DNA from: Flavobacterium panici
Lineage (GTDB): Bacteria > Bacteroidota > Bacteroidia > Flavobacteriales > Flavobacteriaceae
Reading direction: 5' to 3'
NCBI RefSeq assembly: GCF_903819335.1
Contig: NZ_CAIJDE010000017.1
Span: 62,001 to 126,000 of the forward strand
Length of the DNA: 64,000 bases
Positions 9,432 through 17,218 of this stretch are shown in pieces; the first letter of the stretch is position 1; each line of letters opens with the position of its first letter. Under the pieces are notes generated by a model. That model was not told the DNA's origin. It saw only the letters and a program-made list of their open reading frames with translations, and searched no databases. The translations under genes and the position numbers were made by a program.

Positions 9432-9779
9432 ATGAACAAAATATATTATTTAGCCTCTTGTGACACTTGTCGTAAAATCATCAAAAGTCTTCCGAAAAAC
9501 AATTTGGTTTTTCACGATATCAAACAAGATCCAATTACTGAAGCTGAATTAGAAGAAATGTATAAACTTTCAGGAAGTTACGAAGCTTTATTCAGCAGAA
9601 AAGCACAGTTATACAAATCAATGGATTTAAAAAACAAATCATTGACCGAAGCTGATTTTAAAAATTACATCTTGGAACATTATACATTTCTAAGCCGTCC
9701 GGTTTTTATTATTGATGGTAAGATTTACATTGGCAACAGCCAGAAAAATGTAGCTGAAGTTATTCAGGCTTTGAGTTAG
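9432..9779 (+). CDS. ArsC/Spx-like thioredoxin-fold protein
   Basis: A 115-residue protein with a CxxC motif close to the N-terminus (YYLASCDTCRKI) and the ArsC/YffB signature late in the chain (FLSRPVFIIDGKIYIGNSQKN). The length and the Arg-Pro pair fit the arsenate-reductase/Spx family. Flavobacterial members of this type lie far from any ars operon, and none is visible here, so a redox or glutathione-type reductase role is as likely as arsenate reduction. Monocistronic. Confidence 0.82.
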   Translation: MNKIYYLASCDTCRKIIKSLPKNNLVFHDIKQDPITEAELEEMYKLSGSYEALFSRKAQLYKSMDLKNKSLTEADFKNYILEHYTFLSRPVFIIDGKIYIGNSQKNVAEVIQALS

Positions 9780-9790
9780 TTTTTTTTTCT

Positions 9791-9884
9791 GCCGCTAATT
9801 TCACGAATTTACACGAATTTTATTTAGGCTTGTTAAGTCTCAAACTGTGAAATTATATTAGTGTAAATTCGTGAAATTCGTGGC
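9791..9884. repeat. Intergenic inverted repeat, 'aattcgtg' family
   Basis: The 18-bp arms at 9797-9814 and 9861-9878 are exact reverse complements (AATTTCACGAATTTACAC), with partly matching outer arms ending GCCGCT/CGTGGC. A related copy is at 40799-40857. Confidence 0.85.
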
Positions 9885-9953
9885 AAAAAAACTTTAAATA
9901 CCTCTATACCTTACAGAATAGTATTTTACATCATAACACTGCAAACTTTTATT

Positions 9954-9961
9954 TATCTTTG
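9954..9961 (+). promoter_or_regulatory. -7 element for yicC
   Basis: TATCTTTG lies 19 bp before the yicC ATG. Confidence 0.6.
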
Positions 9962-9980
9962 CGCCTTTATACTCAATTAT

Positions 9981-10841
9981 ATGATACAATCTATGACAGG
10001 GTTTGGCAAAGCTTCTTTGCAATTGCCTACAAAAAAAATCACAGTCGAAGTAAAATCCTTAAACAGTAAAGGTTTAGATTTAAACGTAAGAATGCCATCG
10101 GTTTACCGTGAAATGGAATTAGGTTTAAGAACTCAAATCTCAACAAGACTGGAAAGAGGGAAAATTGATTTTGCAATCTATGTAGAAAGTACTGCAGAAC
10201 AAACTTCGACGAAAGTAAATGTGCCTGTTGTGAAAAATTATATAGCACAATTGAGAGAGGTTTATGCTGATGCTGATGAAACGGAACTAATGAAAATGGC
10301 AGTTCGTATGCCTGACACATTAAAAACAGAACGCGAAGAAATCGATGAAAACGATTGGGAGCAGATTCAGGTTATCATAGATGAGGCTTTACAAAACATT
10401 TTAAGTTTTAGAAAAGACGAAGGCGAATCTCTTGAAAAAGAATTTAATCTTCGAATTGGTAATATTCGTCAATATATGAATGATGCTTTGGCACTTGATC
10501 CAGAACGCGTTCAGGCAATAAAAGATCGTTTACAAACCGCAATTGCAGAATTACAGGTTAATGTTGATGAAAATCGTTTCGAACAGGAATTAATCTATTA
10601 TCTTGAAAAATTAGATATCACCGAAGAAAAAGTTCGCTTAACGAATCATTTAGACTATTTCATCGAAACCTTAGGAGGAAGCGAAGCAAATGGCCGAAAA
10701 TTAGGTTTTATTACTCAGGAAATGGGTCGTGAAATTAATACCATGGGTTCAAAATCGAATCATGCGCAAATGCAGAAGCTGGTGGTGATGATGAAAGATG
10801 AATTAGAGAAAATTAAGGAACAGGTTTTAAATGTGTTATAA
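9981..10841 (+). CDS. yicC: YicC-family endoribonuclease
   Basis: A 286-residue member of the YicC family, which in E. coli is an RNase that promotes small-RNA decay. The N-terminal signature MIQSMTGFG is intact. The C-terminal DUF1732 block is GRKLGFITQEMGREINTMGS followed by a long amphipathic helix ending EQVLNVL. An acidic, helical middle region (about residues 110-200) is usual. It lies upstream of gmk, a conserved association in Bacteroidota, although a small lipoprotein gene is placed between them here. Confidence 0.95.
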   Translation: MIQSMTGFGKASLQLPTKKITVEVKSLNSKGLDLNVRMPSVYREMELGLRTQISTRLERGKIDFAIYVESTAEQTSTKVNVPVVKNYIAQLREVYADADETELMKMAVRMPDTLKTEREEIDENDWEQIQVIIDEALQNILSFRKDEGESLEKEFNLRIGNIRQYMNDALALDPERVQAIKDRLQTAIAELQVNVDENRFEQELIYYLEKLDITEEKVRLTNHLDYFIETLGGSEANGRKLGFITQEMGREINTMGSKSNHAQMQKLVVMMKDELEKIKEQVLNVL

Positions 10842-10896
10842 CTTTTAGAAGTTATTTTAAAATCAACTTATTTGTAGTATTCATTCCTTAAAGTTT

Positions 10897-11280
10897 ATGA
10901 AAAAATTAATTCTATTCTTAATCATAATAATTTCCACTACTAGTTGCAAATTTCAAAAAAAAGAATTCACCTTAATAGGAAAATGGAAAGCAATAGAATC
11001 AAGCGGCAGTGATGGAGCCAAAATGTATCGGACAGATATTGAGGATGGAAATGAACTTGTTTTTGAAAAAGGGAATATCATAAGTGATGATCTTAAAAAT
11101 AAAGGGAAATATGAAATTTCAGAAAATAGATTACATATCATTTTCCCTAACGAAGAAATCTACTATATCTATCATCAAGACGAAAGCGATTCTGAGAAAA
11201 TGTATTTACAACCCGTATCAGCTGATTATACAATTCTATGTGACGAAGGATGCTCGACAACTTATGAAAAAATAGAATAA
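10897..11280 (+). CDS. Small lipocalin-like lipoprotein
   Basis: A 127-residue lipoprotein. The signal peptide LILFLIIIISTTSC ends in a lipobox with Cys at residue 17. The mature part (LIGKWKAIESSGSDGAKMYR, then KGKYEISENRLHIIF) has the beta-strand pattern of lipocalin-like bacterial lipoproteins. Two Cys residues near the C-terminus (ILCDEGCSTTY) could form a disulfide. It sits between yicC and gmk with its own spacing, so it may be an insertion in that conserved pair. No function assigned. Confidence 0.7.
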   Translation: MKKLILFLIIIISTTSCKFQKKEFTLIGKWKAIESSGSDGAKMYRTDIEDGNELVFEKGNIISDDLKNKGKYEISENRLHIIFPNEEIYYIYHQDESDSEKMYLQPVSADYTILCDEGCSTTYEKIE

Positions 11281-11356
11281 ATAACTACGGCCTAAAAACT
11301 AAACAACATACAAATTAAAGCTTAAAGCATATTGCCTAAAGCCTAAAGCATACATA

Positions 11357-11929
11357 ATGAACAAAGGAAAATTAATTGTTTTTTCGGCACCTTCTGGATC
11401 GGGGAAAACAACTATAGTAAAACACTTATTAGGGCAAGAAGATTTAAATCTTGAATTTTCGATCTCTGCAGCTTCACGTGACCCACGCGGAGAAGAAGTC
11501 CACGGAAAAGATTATTATTTTATTTCGCTGGAAGAATTCAAAAAACATATTAAAGCTGAAGATTTTCTGGAATGGGAAGAAGTTTACCGCGATAACTTTT
11601 ACGGTACATTAAAATCTGAAATTGAAAGAATCTGGGCTTTAGGGAAAAATGTAATTTTTGACATTGATGTTGCAGGTGGTTTACGTATTAAACATAAATT
11701 TCCGGAACAAACTTTAGCTGTTTTTGTAAAACCTCCAAGCGTAGACGAACTTAAACGCCGCTTAAAAGAGCGTTCTACAGAAAGCGACGATAAAATCAAT
11801 ATGCGTATTGCAAAAGCGTCTGTAGAATTAGCCACTGCGCCACAATTTGACGTGATTATCAAAAACTATGATTTACCAGTTGCTTTAGAAGAAGCGCATC
11901 AATTGGTTAAGGATTTTGTAAATAAGTAA
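11357..11929 (+). CDS. gmk: Guanylate kinase
   Basis: This cytosolic enzyme phosphorylates GMP to GDP with ATP. The P-loop is at the N-terminus (FSAPSGSGKTTIVKHLL, residues 9-25). The GMP-binding region follows (SAASRDPRGEEVHGKDYYFIS), and the lid and Asp-rich strand are FDIDVAGGLRIKHKF. The 190-residue length is typical. The 65 bp upstream contain AT-rich direct repeats built on TAAAGC. It belongs to the yicC-gmk-nadD housekeeping series. Confidence 0.97.
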   Translation: MNKGKLIVFSAPSGSGKTTIVKHLLGQEDLNLEFSISAASRDPRGEEVHGKDYYFISLEEFKKHIKAEDFLEWEEVYRDNFYGTLKSEIERIWALGKNVIFDIDVAGGLRIKHKFPEQTLAVFVKPPSVDELKRRLKERSTESDDKINMRIAKASVELATAPQFDVIIKNYDLPVALEEAHQLVKDFVNK

Positions 11930-11938
11930 TTTTATTCC

Positions 11939-12027
11939 GCAGAGATTCACAAAGAAAAAATCACAGAGATTCGCAGAGTTCTAATTAAACTTTGCGAATC
12001 TTTGTGCTATCTTAGCGAATCTCTGAG
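11939..12027. repeat. Intergenic inverted repeat, 'agattcgca' family
   Basis: AGATTCGCAGAGTT pairs with AACTTTGCGAATCT with one mismatch, and outer CAGAGATTC/GAATCTCTG words extend the dyad. A looser relative lies at 40677-40790. Confidence 0.75.
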
Positions 12028-12039
12028 AAACTTTAAAAA

Positions 12040-12621
12040 ATGAAAATAGGTCTTTATTTCGGAACATATAATCCCATTCATGTTGGTCATTTGATCATTG
12101 CCAATCACATGGCTGAGTTTGCAGATTTAGATCAGATTTGGATGGTCGTTACGCCTCATAATCCGTTAAAAAAGAAAGCTACTCTGCTTGATGATCATCA
12201 TCGTTTGCAAATGGTTTATCTGGCAACTGAGGATTATCCGAAAATCAAACCTTCGGATATTGAGTTTAAATTACCACAGCCAAATTATACCGTAATTACT
12301 TTAGCACATTTACAGGAAAAAAATCCCAATCATGAATTTTCTTTAATTATGGGAGAAGACAATCTGAAAACGCTTCATAAATGGAGAAACTACGAAGTGA
12401 TTCTTGAAAATCATGATATTTATGTTTATCCGAGAATTTCTGATGAACCTGAAAATATAGAATTAAAATCGCATCCAAAAATTCATGTAATCGATGCACC
12501 AATTGTAGAAATCTCTTCCACTTTTATTCGAAACAGCATTAAAGAAGGCAAAAATATTCAGCCTTTGTTACCGCCGAAAGTTTGGGAATATATTGATCAC
12601 AATAATTTTTATAAGAAGTAA
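12040..12621 (+). CDS. nadD: Nicotinate-nucleotide adenylyltransferase
   Basis: This enzyme transfers AMP from ATP to nicotinate mononucleotide, giving nicotinate adenine dinucleotide, the penultimate step of NAD+ synthesis. The nucleotidyltransferase motif is GTYNPIHVGHLIIAN (residues 8-22), and the C-terminal ISSTFIRNSI motif is present. The 193-residue length is normal. It is convergent with the nicotinamide phosphoribosyltransferase-like gene, placing a core NAD+ gene directly beside the ADP-ribose cluster. The adjacency is observed; functional coupling is inference. Confidence 0.96.
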   Translation: MKIGLYFGTYNPIHVGHLIIANHMAEFADLDQIWMVVTPHNPLKKKATLLDDHHRLQMVYLATEDYPKIKPSDIEFKLPQPNYTVITLAHLQEKNPNHEFSLIMGEDNLKTLHKWRNYEVILENHDIYVYPRISDEPENIELKSHPKIHVIDAPIVEISSTFIRNSIKEGKNIQPLLPPKVWEYIDHNNFYKK

Positions 12622-12650
12622 AAAATTTGAATTTAAAAAATAATGAATAG

Positions 12651-12676
12651 CCTCCAGCTTTAGCTGGAGGTTTTTT
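12651..12676 (+). terminator. Terminator after nadD
   Basis: The hairpin CCTCCAGCT / AGCTGGAGG is followed by six T. Confidence 0.8.
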
Positions 12677-12689
12677 AATTTAACAACTT

Positions 12690-12826
12690 AGGGCTTTAGC
12701 CAAAATTGAATATTTGGCTAAAGCCCTATTCCCAATCTATTCTCTAACCTCCAGTTAAAACTGGAGGCAATTGATTTCTCTGGAAAAGGAAAAACCTTTG
12801 TCAAAGTTTAAAACTTTGACAAAGGT
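12690..12826. repeat. Three successive intergenic hairpins
   Basis: Three separate dyads are present: AGGGCTTTAGCCAAA (12690-12704 with 12713-12727), CCTCCAGT (12748-12755 with 12761-12768), and ACCTTTGTCAAAGTTT (12794-12809 with 12811-12826). All are exact. The last recurs in weaker form at 25822-25857. Confidence 0.8.
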
Positions 12827-12850
12827 CTCGCTTCATTAATAAATCCAATA

Positions 12851-12882
12851 AAAAAGCCTGAATTTAAATTCAGGCTTTTTTA
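12851..12882. terminator. Terminator of the NAD+/ADP-ribose cluster
   Basis: The symmetric hairpin AAAAAGCCTGAATTT / AAATTCAGGCTTTTT lies directly after the stop of the nicotinamide phosphoribosyltransferase-like gene and can terminate either strand. Confidence 0.8.
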
Positions 12883-12883
12883 T

Positions 12884-14353
12884 TTATGCTTCAACGTTAA
12901 CTTCACTTTTTACTCGGGTTCTGATTTCACTTAGAGATTGATCTACTAAAAGTTTTCCATCTCTGAAAACTTCTTTCAATTCGCCTTGTTTTTCTTCTTC
13001 CCAAGAAACATTATCAGTTAAATGATACTTCCCGTCGATTAAATCGATTTTCATCAATCCTTTAGCCGATTTTTTAGTTCCGTCATCCGTAATCGGATCT
13101 TTGAAGATGGCTCTTCCCTCACCTTTTACTTCCCCGTAAGTTGCTTTCATCGCAAATCCGAAAGTATCTCTGGTATTATATTGATACGTAAAAGAACCAA
13201 TTCCTAAAACTACGTTTGTAGATGCAAATCCTTTTTCTTTTAATCTTTCGCAAATTTGAGTCGCTCTTGCTACGGTAATACTGTCGCCATAAATTGCCCC
13301 AATTTGAGGAACTAATTCTTTATAGCCTTTTTCATTAACAGAACCACCAAAAACATCCCAAAGCAATTCAATTACACCTTTCTTTTCCTGTTCTGTTTTT
13401 CCGTTTGGATTTCCGCAGATAATATCAACCGGATCACCACTATCAGGACGAATTACTACTTTGCCTTCTCTAGAAACAATATCTTCTCTTAGACGCGGTA
13501 AATAATCGGTTAAAACCTTCCATAAATCCCAGGTATCAGAAACAATAGAAACAATTCCTTTTGGATACACTTCTGTAATTAATCTTTTGAAGGTTTCATA
13601 TTCGCCTTCTGTTGTTCCCATACACATTACAGAATGCTCTGTAGCGGCAACTGAACCTGCAACTAATTCTGAATCTGAATTGGCTTTGTAATATTCTTCT
13701 AAGAAATCAATTGCCGGAATTGTATCTGATCCTGTAAAACTTAATAAATGTCCGGCTGCAGAAGTTACTGCCGCTTCGATTCCACCCATACCACGCATAG
13801 AAAAATCGTGCGCCTGCCAATCTACAAATTCAGGAACAGAAGAAGTTTCATCGGCATATTTATCCAATACTTTTCTGTATTCTTTTGCAATTGTTGCAGA
13901 GTTACAAGGAAGCCAGATTACTGCTGAAAGCAATGTTTCAAAATAATTCGTCAACCAGAAAAACTCAGGAATTGTATTATACATCGTAAACATTGGAACT
14001 CGCAATGGAACGCTTGCTCCTTCTGGCAAAGCTTTAAAAACCATCGGAATATATCCTAAATCATGTAAATCTTCGATATGTTTTGTTCCAACTTGGTTTT
14101 CGCCTAAATAGTTATTAATTCTTCTAGAATATTTCTTAACTACTTCTTCTTTTGGCTGTTTGAAGAAATATTGTTCAAAATCGTGAATGATATATTTTTT
14201 AATAAAATACTGCAATCCAAAAAACACAACTTCATCAAGATCTTCAATTCTTGATTTACGAGGCGTCCAGTTAGAATAAACTAAAGTGGTATTATCTGGG
14301 TATTGTCTTCTGTGGTCAACTTTGTAACCGTCGGTTAATAGTAATGGGTTCAT
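12884..14353 (-). CDS. nadV: Nicotinamide phosphoribosyltransferase-like protein (NadV/Nampt family)
   Basis: A 489-residue protein of the Nampt family, which condenses nicotinamide with a pyrophosphorylated ribose donor. Visible signatures: LLLTDGYKVDHRRQYP at the N-terminus, HDFSMRGMGG, FTGSDTIPAID, ATEHSVM with the catalytic-type His, and the PRPP-site block VVIRPDSGDP. The segment GIGSFTYQYNTRDTFGFAM followed by KSAKGLMKID resembles phage NadV proteins more than the human enzyme. It is last in the ten-gene cluster and overlaps the preceding gene by 4 bp. The donor could be PRPP (giving NMN) or ADP-ribose pyrophosphate (giving NAD+ directly); sequence reading alone cannot decide. Confidence 0.92.
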   Translation of the reverse strand: MNPLLLTDGYKVDHRRQYPDNTTLVYSNWTPRKSRIEDLDEVVFFGLQYFIKKYIIHDFEQYFFKQPKEEVVKKYSRRINNYLGENQVGTKHIEDLHDLGYIPMVFKALPEGASVPLRVPMFTMYNTIPEFFWLTNYFETLLSAVIWLPCNSATIAKEYRKVLDKYADETSSVPEFVDWQAHDFSMRGMGGIEAAVTSAAGHLLSFTGSDTIPAIDFLEEYYKANSDSELVAGSVAATEHSVMCMGTTEGEYETFKRLITEVYPKGIVSIVSDTWDLWKVLTDYLPRLREDIVSREGKVVIRPDSGDPVDIICGNPNGKTEQEKKGVIELLWDVFGGSVNEKGYKELVPQIGAIYGDSITVARATQICERLKEKGFASTNVVLGIGSFTYQYNTRDTFGFAMKATYGEVKGEGRAIFKDPITDDGTKKSAKGLMKIDLIDGKYHLTDNVSWEEEKQGELKEVFRDGKLLVDQSLSEIRTRVKSEVNVEA

Positions 14354-14811
14354 ATATTTTTATTTAATAAATTTTGAATTAACTCTTCTAATGTTTTAAA
14401 TTGTTCTACCGAATATCTTTCGCATACGATATCAATATTTCCTTTACGCCAAAAATTTTCTTCGACAACTACTTTCATTTTATGCGATTGTGCATAAAGT
14501 CCAAACTCCAGTAACGATATTGGTGACATTGTATCTCCTGCAAAATACATGATAATAATATCTGCTCTTTCAAGCGCCTGAAGTTCCCAACTTACTTGTT
14601 CCTTAAAATGAATATTTTCTATCGTTTGCGACCAGCTGCTGTCCCACTCGTTTCTTCTTGGATTAAAAATAACGAATTGATCTTGCAGCAATTCTTCACA
14701 TCTTTTCTGCCAGTTAATAGCTTTATCCATCTCTATAGAACCTGCTAAGAAAACGGTTTTTAAATCAATTTGCAAAGGAATTTCTTCTGGTGCTTTATAA
14801 ATTTTCTTCAT
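14350..14811 (-). CDS. Nucleoside 2-deoxyribosyltransferase-like protein
   Basis: A 153-residue Rossmann-like protein resembling the second nucleoside-deoxyribosyltransferase-like Pfam family. Motifs: VFLAGSIEMDKAINWQ (about 19-34), FNPRRNEWDSSW, QVSWELQALERADIIIMYF, and the glycosyl-transfer-type Glu in SPISLLEFGLYAQ. The family cleaves or transfers N-glycosidic bonds of nucleosides, and relatives act on nucleotide-sugar or ADP-ribose-type compounds. Its stop overlaps the start of the nicotinamide phosphoribosyltransferase-like gene by 4 bp and it starts 2 bp after the phosphoesterase, so translation is probably coupled. The substrate in this cluster is unknown. Confidence 0.8.
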   Translation of the reverse strand: MKKIYKAPEEIPLQIDLKTVFLAGSIEMDKAINWQKRCEELLQDQFVIFNPRRNEWDSSWSQTIENIHFKEQVSWELQALERADIIIMYFAGDTMSPISLLEFGLYAQSHKMKVVVEENFWRKGNIDIVCERYSVEQFKTLEELIQNLLNKNI

Positions 14812-14813
14812 GG

Positions 14814-15548
14814 CTATTTATTTCTTCCTTTTTCAGCTGGATAAAACGTTTGTACTGCATCACTCTGCCAAAATTCCTTTGTTTCAACATAAATACAGGT
14901 TAATTTTCCATAAAAACCAGCTCCGGTATCAATATTCCACACATTACAGCCTTGCATTGGCACTTCAATATTATAATGAAGCGTTGGTGTGTGACCGATA
15001 TAAATTTCATTATAAAGTAATAATCTTTTTGGATACGAAAGTGAATCTTTTTTGATTCTCTTGTCCATTGTCAAAGCCATTTCCCAAAGTGTTCTGTCCC
15101 AAGAATAGTTTGTTTTGTAATGTTCTTTTTCTGGTCCGTGCATGGATGAAAAACCAGCGTGAATAAACAAATTATTATTTTCATCATCTACAAAGTAATC
15201 TTTCATAGAGTTGAAAAAATGAAGATGTTTTTCTTTTTCCGAAGACTCAATATCGGTATAACTTTCTATCGTCGATTTTCCTCCATGCAGAAACCAAATA
15301 TCATTTATGATATCTTTTTCTAACCATTCCTGACACCAGGCATCATGATTTCCTTTTATAAAAATACATTCTTGTTTTTGGGATAAATCTATAAGAAAAT
15401 CAATTAATTGTTTTGATTCGCTCCAGCCATCGACATAATCCCCCAGAAAAATAAATCTGTCATTTTGGGAATAATCAATTCTTTCTAATAACTGAATTAA
15501 TGCTTTTAATCCGCCGTGAATATCTCCAAAAACTAAAGTTCTTTTCAT
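14814..15548 (-). CDS. PPP-type metallophosphoesterase
   Basis: A 244-residue calcineurin-like phosphoesterase. The metal-binding series is complete: FGDIHGG (residues 7-13), LGDYVDGW, KGNHDAW, FIHAGF, and YIGHTPTLHY with a later DTGAGF. The usual GDxVDRG motif reads GDYVDGW, with Gly for Arg. The overall pattern is close to ApaH/PrpE-like and bacterial PPP phosphatases. Lying between KptA and ADP-ribose genes, it might hydrolyse the ADP-ribose cyclic phosphate made by KptA, or remove RNA-end phosphates; this is inference. It overlaps kptA by 4 bp. Confidence 0.88.
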   Translation of the reverse strand: MKRTLVFGDIHGGLKALIQLLERIDYSQNDRFIFLGDYVDGWSESKQLIDFLIDLSQKQECIFIKGNHDAWCQEWLEKDIINDIWFLHGGKSTIESYTDIESSEKEKHLHFFNSMKDYFVDDENNNLFIHAGFSSMHGPEKEHYKTNYSWDRTLWEMALTMDKRIKKDSLSYPKRLLLYNEIYIGHTPTLHYNIEVPMQGCNVWNIDTGAGFYGKLTCIYVETKEFWQSDAVQTFYPAEKGRNK

Positions 15549-16093
15549 GATTTAAATTCGATATACTTTGCCGGAACTTCATCTGTCAACCAAACGTTAT
15601 TTTCAGACAAATAAAACTTGAATCCGTCTCTGTGCATTGCTCCGCTTCTAACGGTTAAAATTTGAGGAACTCCACGTCTGCTTCCTACTTTTATTGCCGT
15701 TTCTTTGTCTTTGGAAAGATGTACGTGCTGACGGCTCATTTTTTTCAAACCTTCTTTCTGGATGTTTTCCATAAACTTTCCAACGGTTCCGTGATATAAA
15801 TATTCTGAAGGTTCTGTTTCTGCTAAATTCAATTCAACCGAAATAGAATGTCCCTGACTCGCACGGATTTTGGTTTCATCTTCGTTATAAGCGAAACGTT
15901 TTTTATCATTGTTTTCTACCACATAATCTAAAAGAACTTTATCTAATTTGTTTCCTTTTTGGGAACATTTCAAAATTAATTCTTCTACATCTGCCCAGCC
16001 GTTTTCATCTAGTTTTAATCCGATTTTTTCCGGTGAATGTCTAAGTACTAAACTTAGAAATTTACTTACTGTTTTTGCTGTATTTTCATTCAT
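15545..16093 (-). CDS. kptA: RNA 2'-phosphotransferase (Tpt1/KptA)
   Basis: Tpt1/KptA removes an internal RNA 2'-phosphate using NAD+, releasing nicotinamide and ADP-ribose 1'',2''-cyclic phosphate. The 182-residue protein keeps the catalytic Arg-His-Arg-Arg set: R18 and H19 in LSLVLRHSPE, R77 in KIRASQGHS, and an Arg of GSRRG at about 139-140. The NAD-binding YLYHGT (98-103) is present. It is followed 4 bp into the phosphoesterase gene and lies 14 bp after a macrodomain gene, a context matching product clean-up. The physiological RNA substrate in bacteria is not established. Confidence 0.95.
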   Translation of the reverse strand: MNENTAKTVSKFLSLVLRHSPEKIGLKLDENGWADVEELILKCSQKGNKLDKVLLDYVVENNDKKRFAYNEDETKIRASQGHSISVELNLAETEPSEYLYHGTVGKFMENIQKEGLKKMSRQHVHLSKDKETAIKVGSRRGVPQILTVRSGAMHRDGFKFYLSENNVWLTDEVPAKYIEFKS

Positions 16094-16107
16094 TATTATT
16101 ATTTTTT

Positions 16108-16578
16108 CTAGAAGTCATATACAACGACTTCAATATCATTACTCGAAAGTGTTTTGAGAATAATTGGTTCAATCATTTCCCACTTTCCTCCAGCCAAACC
16201 ACAACCAATTCTAGGCATGTGAGCAGAAGCATTATTTTTTTCTGCAAAATCAGAAACTGCTTTTAATCCTTCTTCAATGGCGTTGTATCGTATTGGAGCG
16301 CCTCCGTTTTCATCTTTATTTATTTTGTGCTGTCCAATTAGATTTGCTACCCATAAATCTTCTTCAACCTGAACAAACTGCACTTTTCCTAATTCAAAAT
16401 TATCTTTTGATCTGAACCATTCTCTATATTGGGTTTCTGGTTCTTTCCATTTTTTTGAGATAGCCATAACAAATCCTTTTCCCCATCCGCCAATATCATT
16501 GCAAACATGTACAATTATCTTGTTTCCTAATGTTTGCGGCGATGTTGCATCTCCTTTTATATATTGAATATCTTTCAT
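16108..16578 (-). CDS. Macrodomain protein, Poa1/TARG1-like
   Basis: A 156-residue single macrodomain. Ligand-loop motifs are IKGDATSP, IIVHVCNDIGGWGKGFVMAI and MPRIGCGLAGGKWEMIEPII. The GCGLAGG loop and the C-terminal strand EVVVYDF match the ALC1/Poa1/TARG1 branch, whose members dephosphorylate ADP-ribose 1''-phosphate or remove ADP-ribose esters. Directly upstream of kptA by 14 bp, it is well placed to process KptA-derived ADP-ribose phosphate. That role is inferred from context and from yeast Poa1. Confidence 0.92.
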   Translation of the reverse strand: MKDIQYIKGDATSPQTLGNKIIVHVCNDIGGWGKGFVMAISKKWKEPETQYREWFRSKDNFELGKVQFVQVEEDLWVANLIGQHKINKDENGGAPIRYNAIEEGLKAVSDFAEKNNASAHMPRIGCGLAGGKWEMIEPIILKTLSSNDIEVVVYDF

Positions 16579-16597
16579 TTTATATCTATTTTAATCA

Positions 16598-16668
16598 AAC
16601 GTTCCTACGGAACGTAAATACAACCTGATAACATCTTATTCTACCGATGAGATATTCCTATGGAACAT
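16598..16668. repeat. Intergenic 'gttccta.ggaac' hairpins
   Basis: The dyad GTTCCTACGGAAC (16601-16613) and a second, ATTCCTATGGAACAT (16654-16668), belong to a family seen again at 30823-30910. Confidence 0.75.
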
Positions 16669-16713
16669 CTATAAAATGTTTTTGTAAATCTGATAATTTT
16701 CATCATCGAATCA
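16669..16713 (-). other. In-frame continuation beyond the macrodomain stop codon
   Basis: The MacroD-type gene stops at TGA (16711-16713, minus strand). Reading past it in the same frame gives FDDENYQIYKNIL and then TAG. MacroD/YmdB proteins usually end VIFVCFDEENxxxYxxxL, so the TGA stands where a Cys codon (TGT or TGC) is expected. The tail is therefore a relic of the normal C-terminus, or is read through. Confidence 0.8.
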
Positions 16714-17175
16714 GACAAAAATTACCTTTTCTATTTCTGAAATTCTTTCAAAATCTTTTACCGTTCTTATTGCTATTTCTGCTGCTTTATCTTTCGGAAA
16801 ATGATAAATCCCAGTACTAATATTCGGGAAAGCGATTGTTTTTATTCCGTTTTGAATAGCAAGGTTTAAACTATTTTTATAACAGTCGGCTAACAATTTT
16901 GATTTCTCTTCTTTATCGCCATTCCAAACCGGACCAACAGTATGAATAACATATTTAGAAGGCAGATTTCCTGCGGTTGTTATAACCGCTTCACCCGTTT
17001 TGCAGCCGCCTTGCTTATTTCGAATCTGAATACATTCATCCAAGATCACTTTTCCTCCTTTTCTGTGAATCGCGCCATCAACTCCGCCACCGCCAAGTAA
17101 AGAAGTGTTTGCAGCATTTACAATCGCATCAACCTGAATCTCTGTTATATCTGCTTTTAGAAGTTCTAAAATCAT
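16711..17175 (-). CDS. MacroD/YmdB-type macrodomain protein, shortened by a TGA
   Basis: A 154-residue macrodomain of the MacroD/YmdB branch, which hydrolyses O-acetyl-ADP-ribose and mono-ADP-ribosylated targets. Canonical motifs: [59 protein letters not shown], and [17 protein letters not shown]. The reading frame ends at KVIFV-TGA, and the following 13 codons still match the family's usual end. The last strand and helix are therefore lost unless the stop is read through, or the TGA is a sequence error. The core ligand loops are intact, so activity may survive. Confidence 0.88.
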   Translation of the reverse strand: MILELLKADITEIQVDAIVNAANTSLLGGGGVDGAIHRKGGKVILDECIQIRNKQGGCKTGEAVITTAGNLPSKYVIHTVGPVWNGDKEEKSKLLADCYKNSLNLAIQNGIKTIAFPNISTGIYHFPKDKAAEIAIRTVKDFERISEIEKVIFV

Positions 17176-17218
17176 TTTTTAAATTCATTTAATTTGTTCC
17201 TTAGTCCGACATTTGAAC

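Noticed and set aside
14810..15055. Plus-strand open frame opposite the phosphoesterase gene
   Set aside because: The opposite strand encodes a complete motif set (GDIHG, GNHD, GHT); the plus frame is an antisense shadow.
16711..16713. Selenocysteine codon in the macrodomain gene
   Set aside because: TGA replaces a Cys codon, but no SECIS-like hairpin was identified just after it, and macrodomains are not known selenoproteins. A nonsense change or sequence error is simpler.
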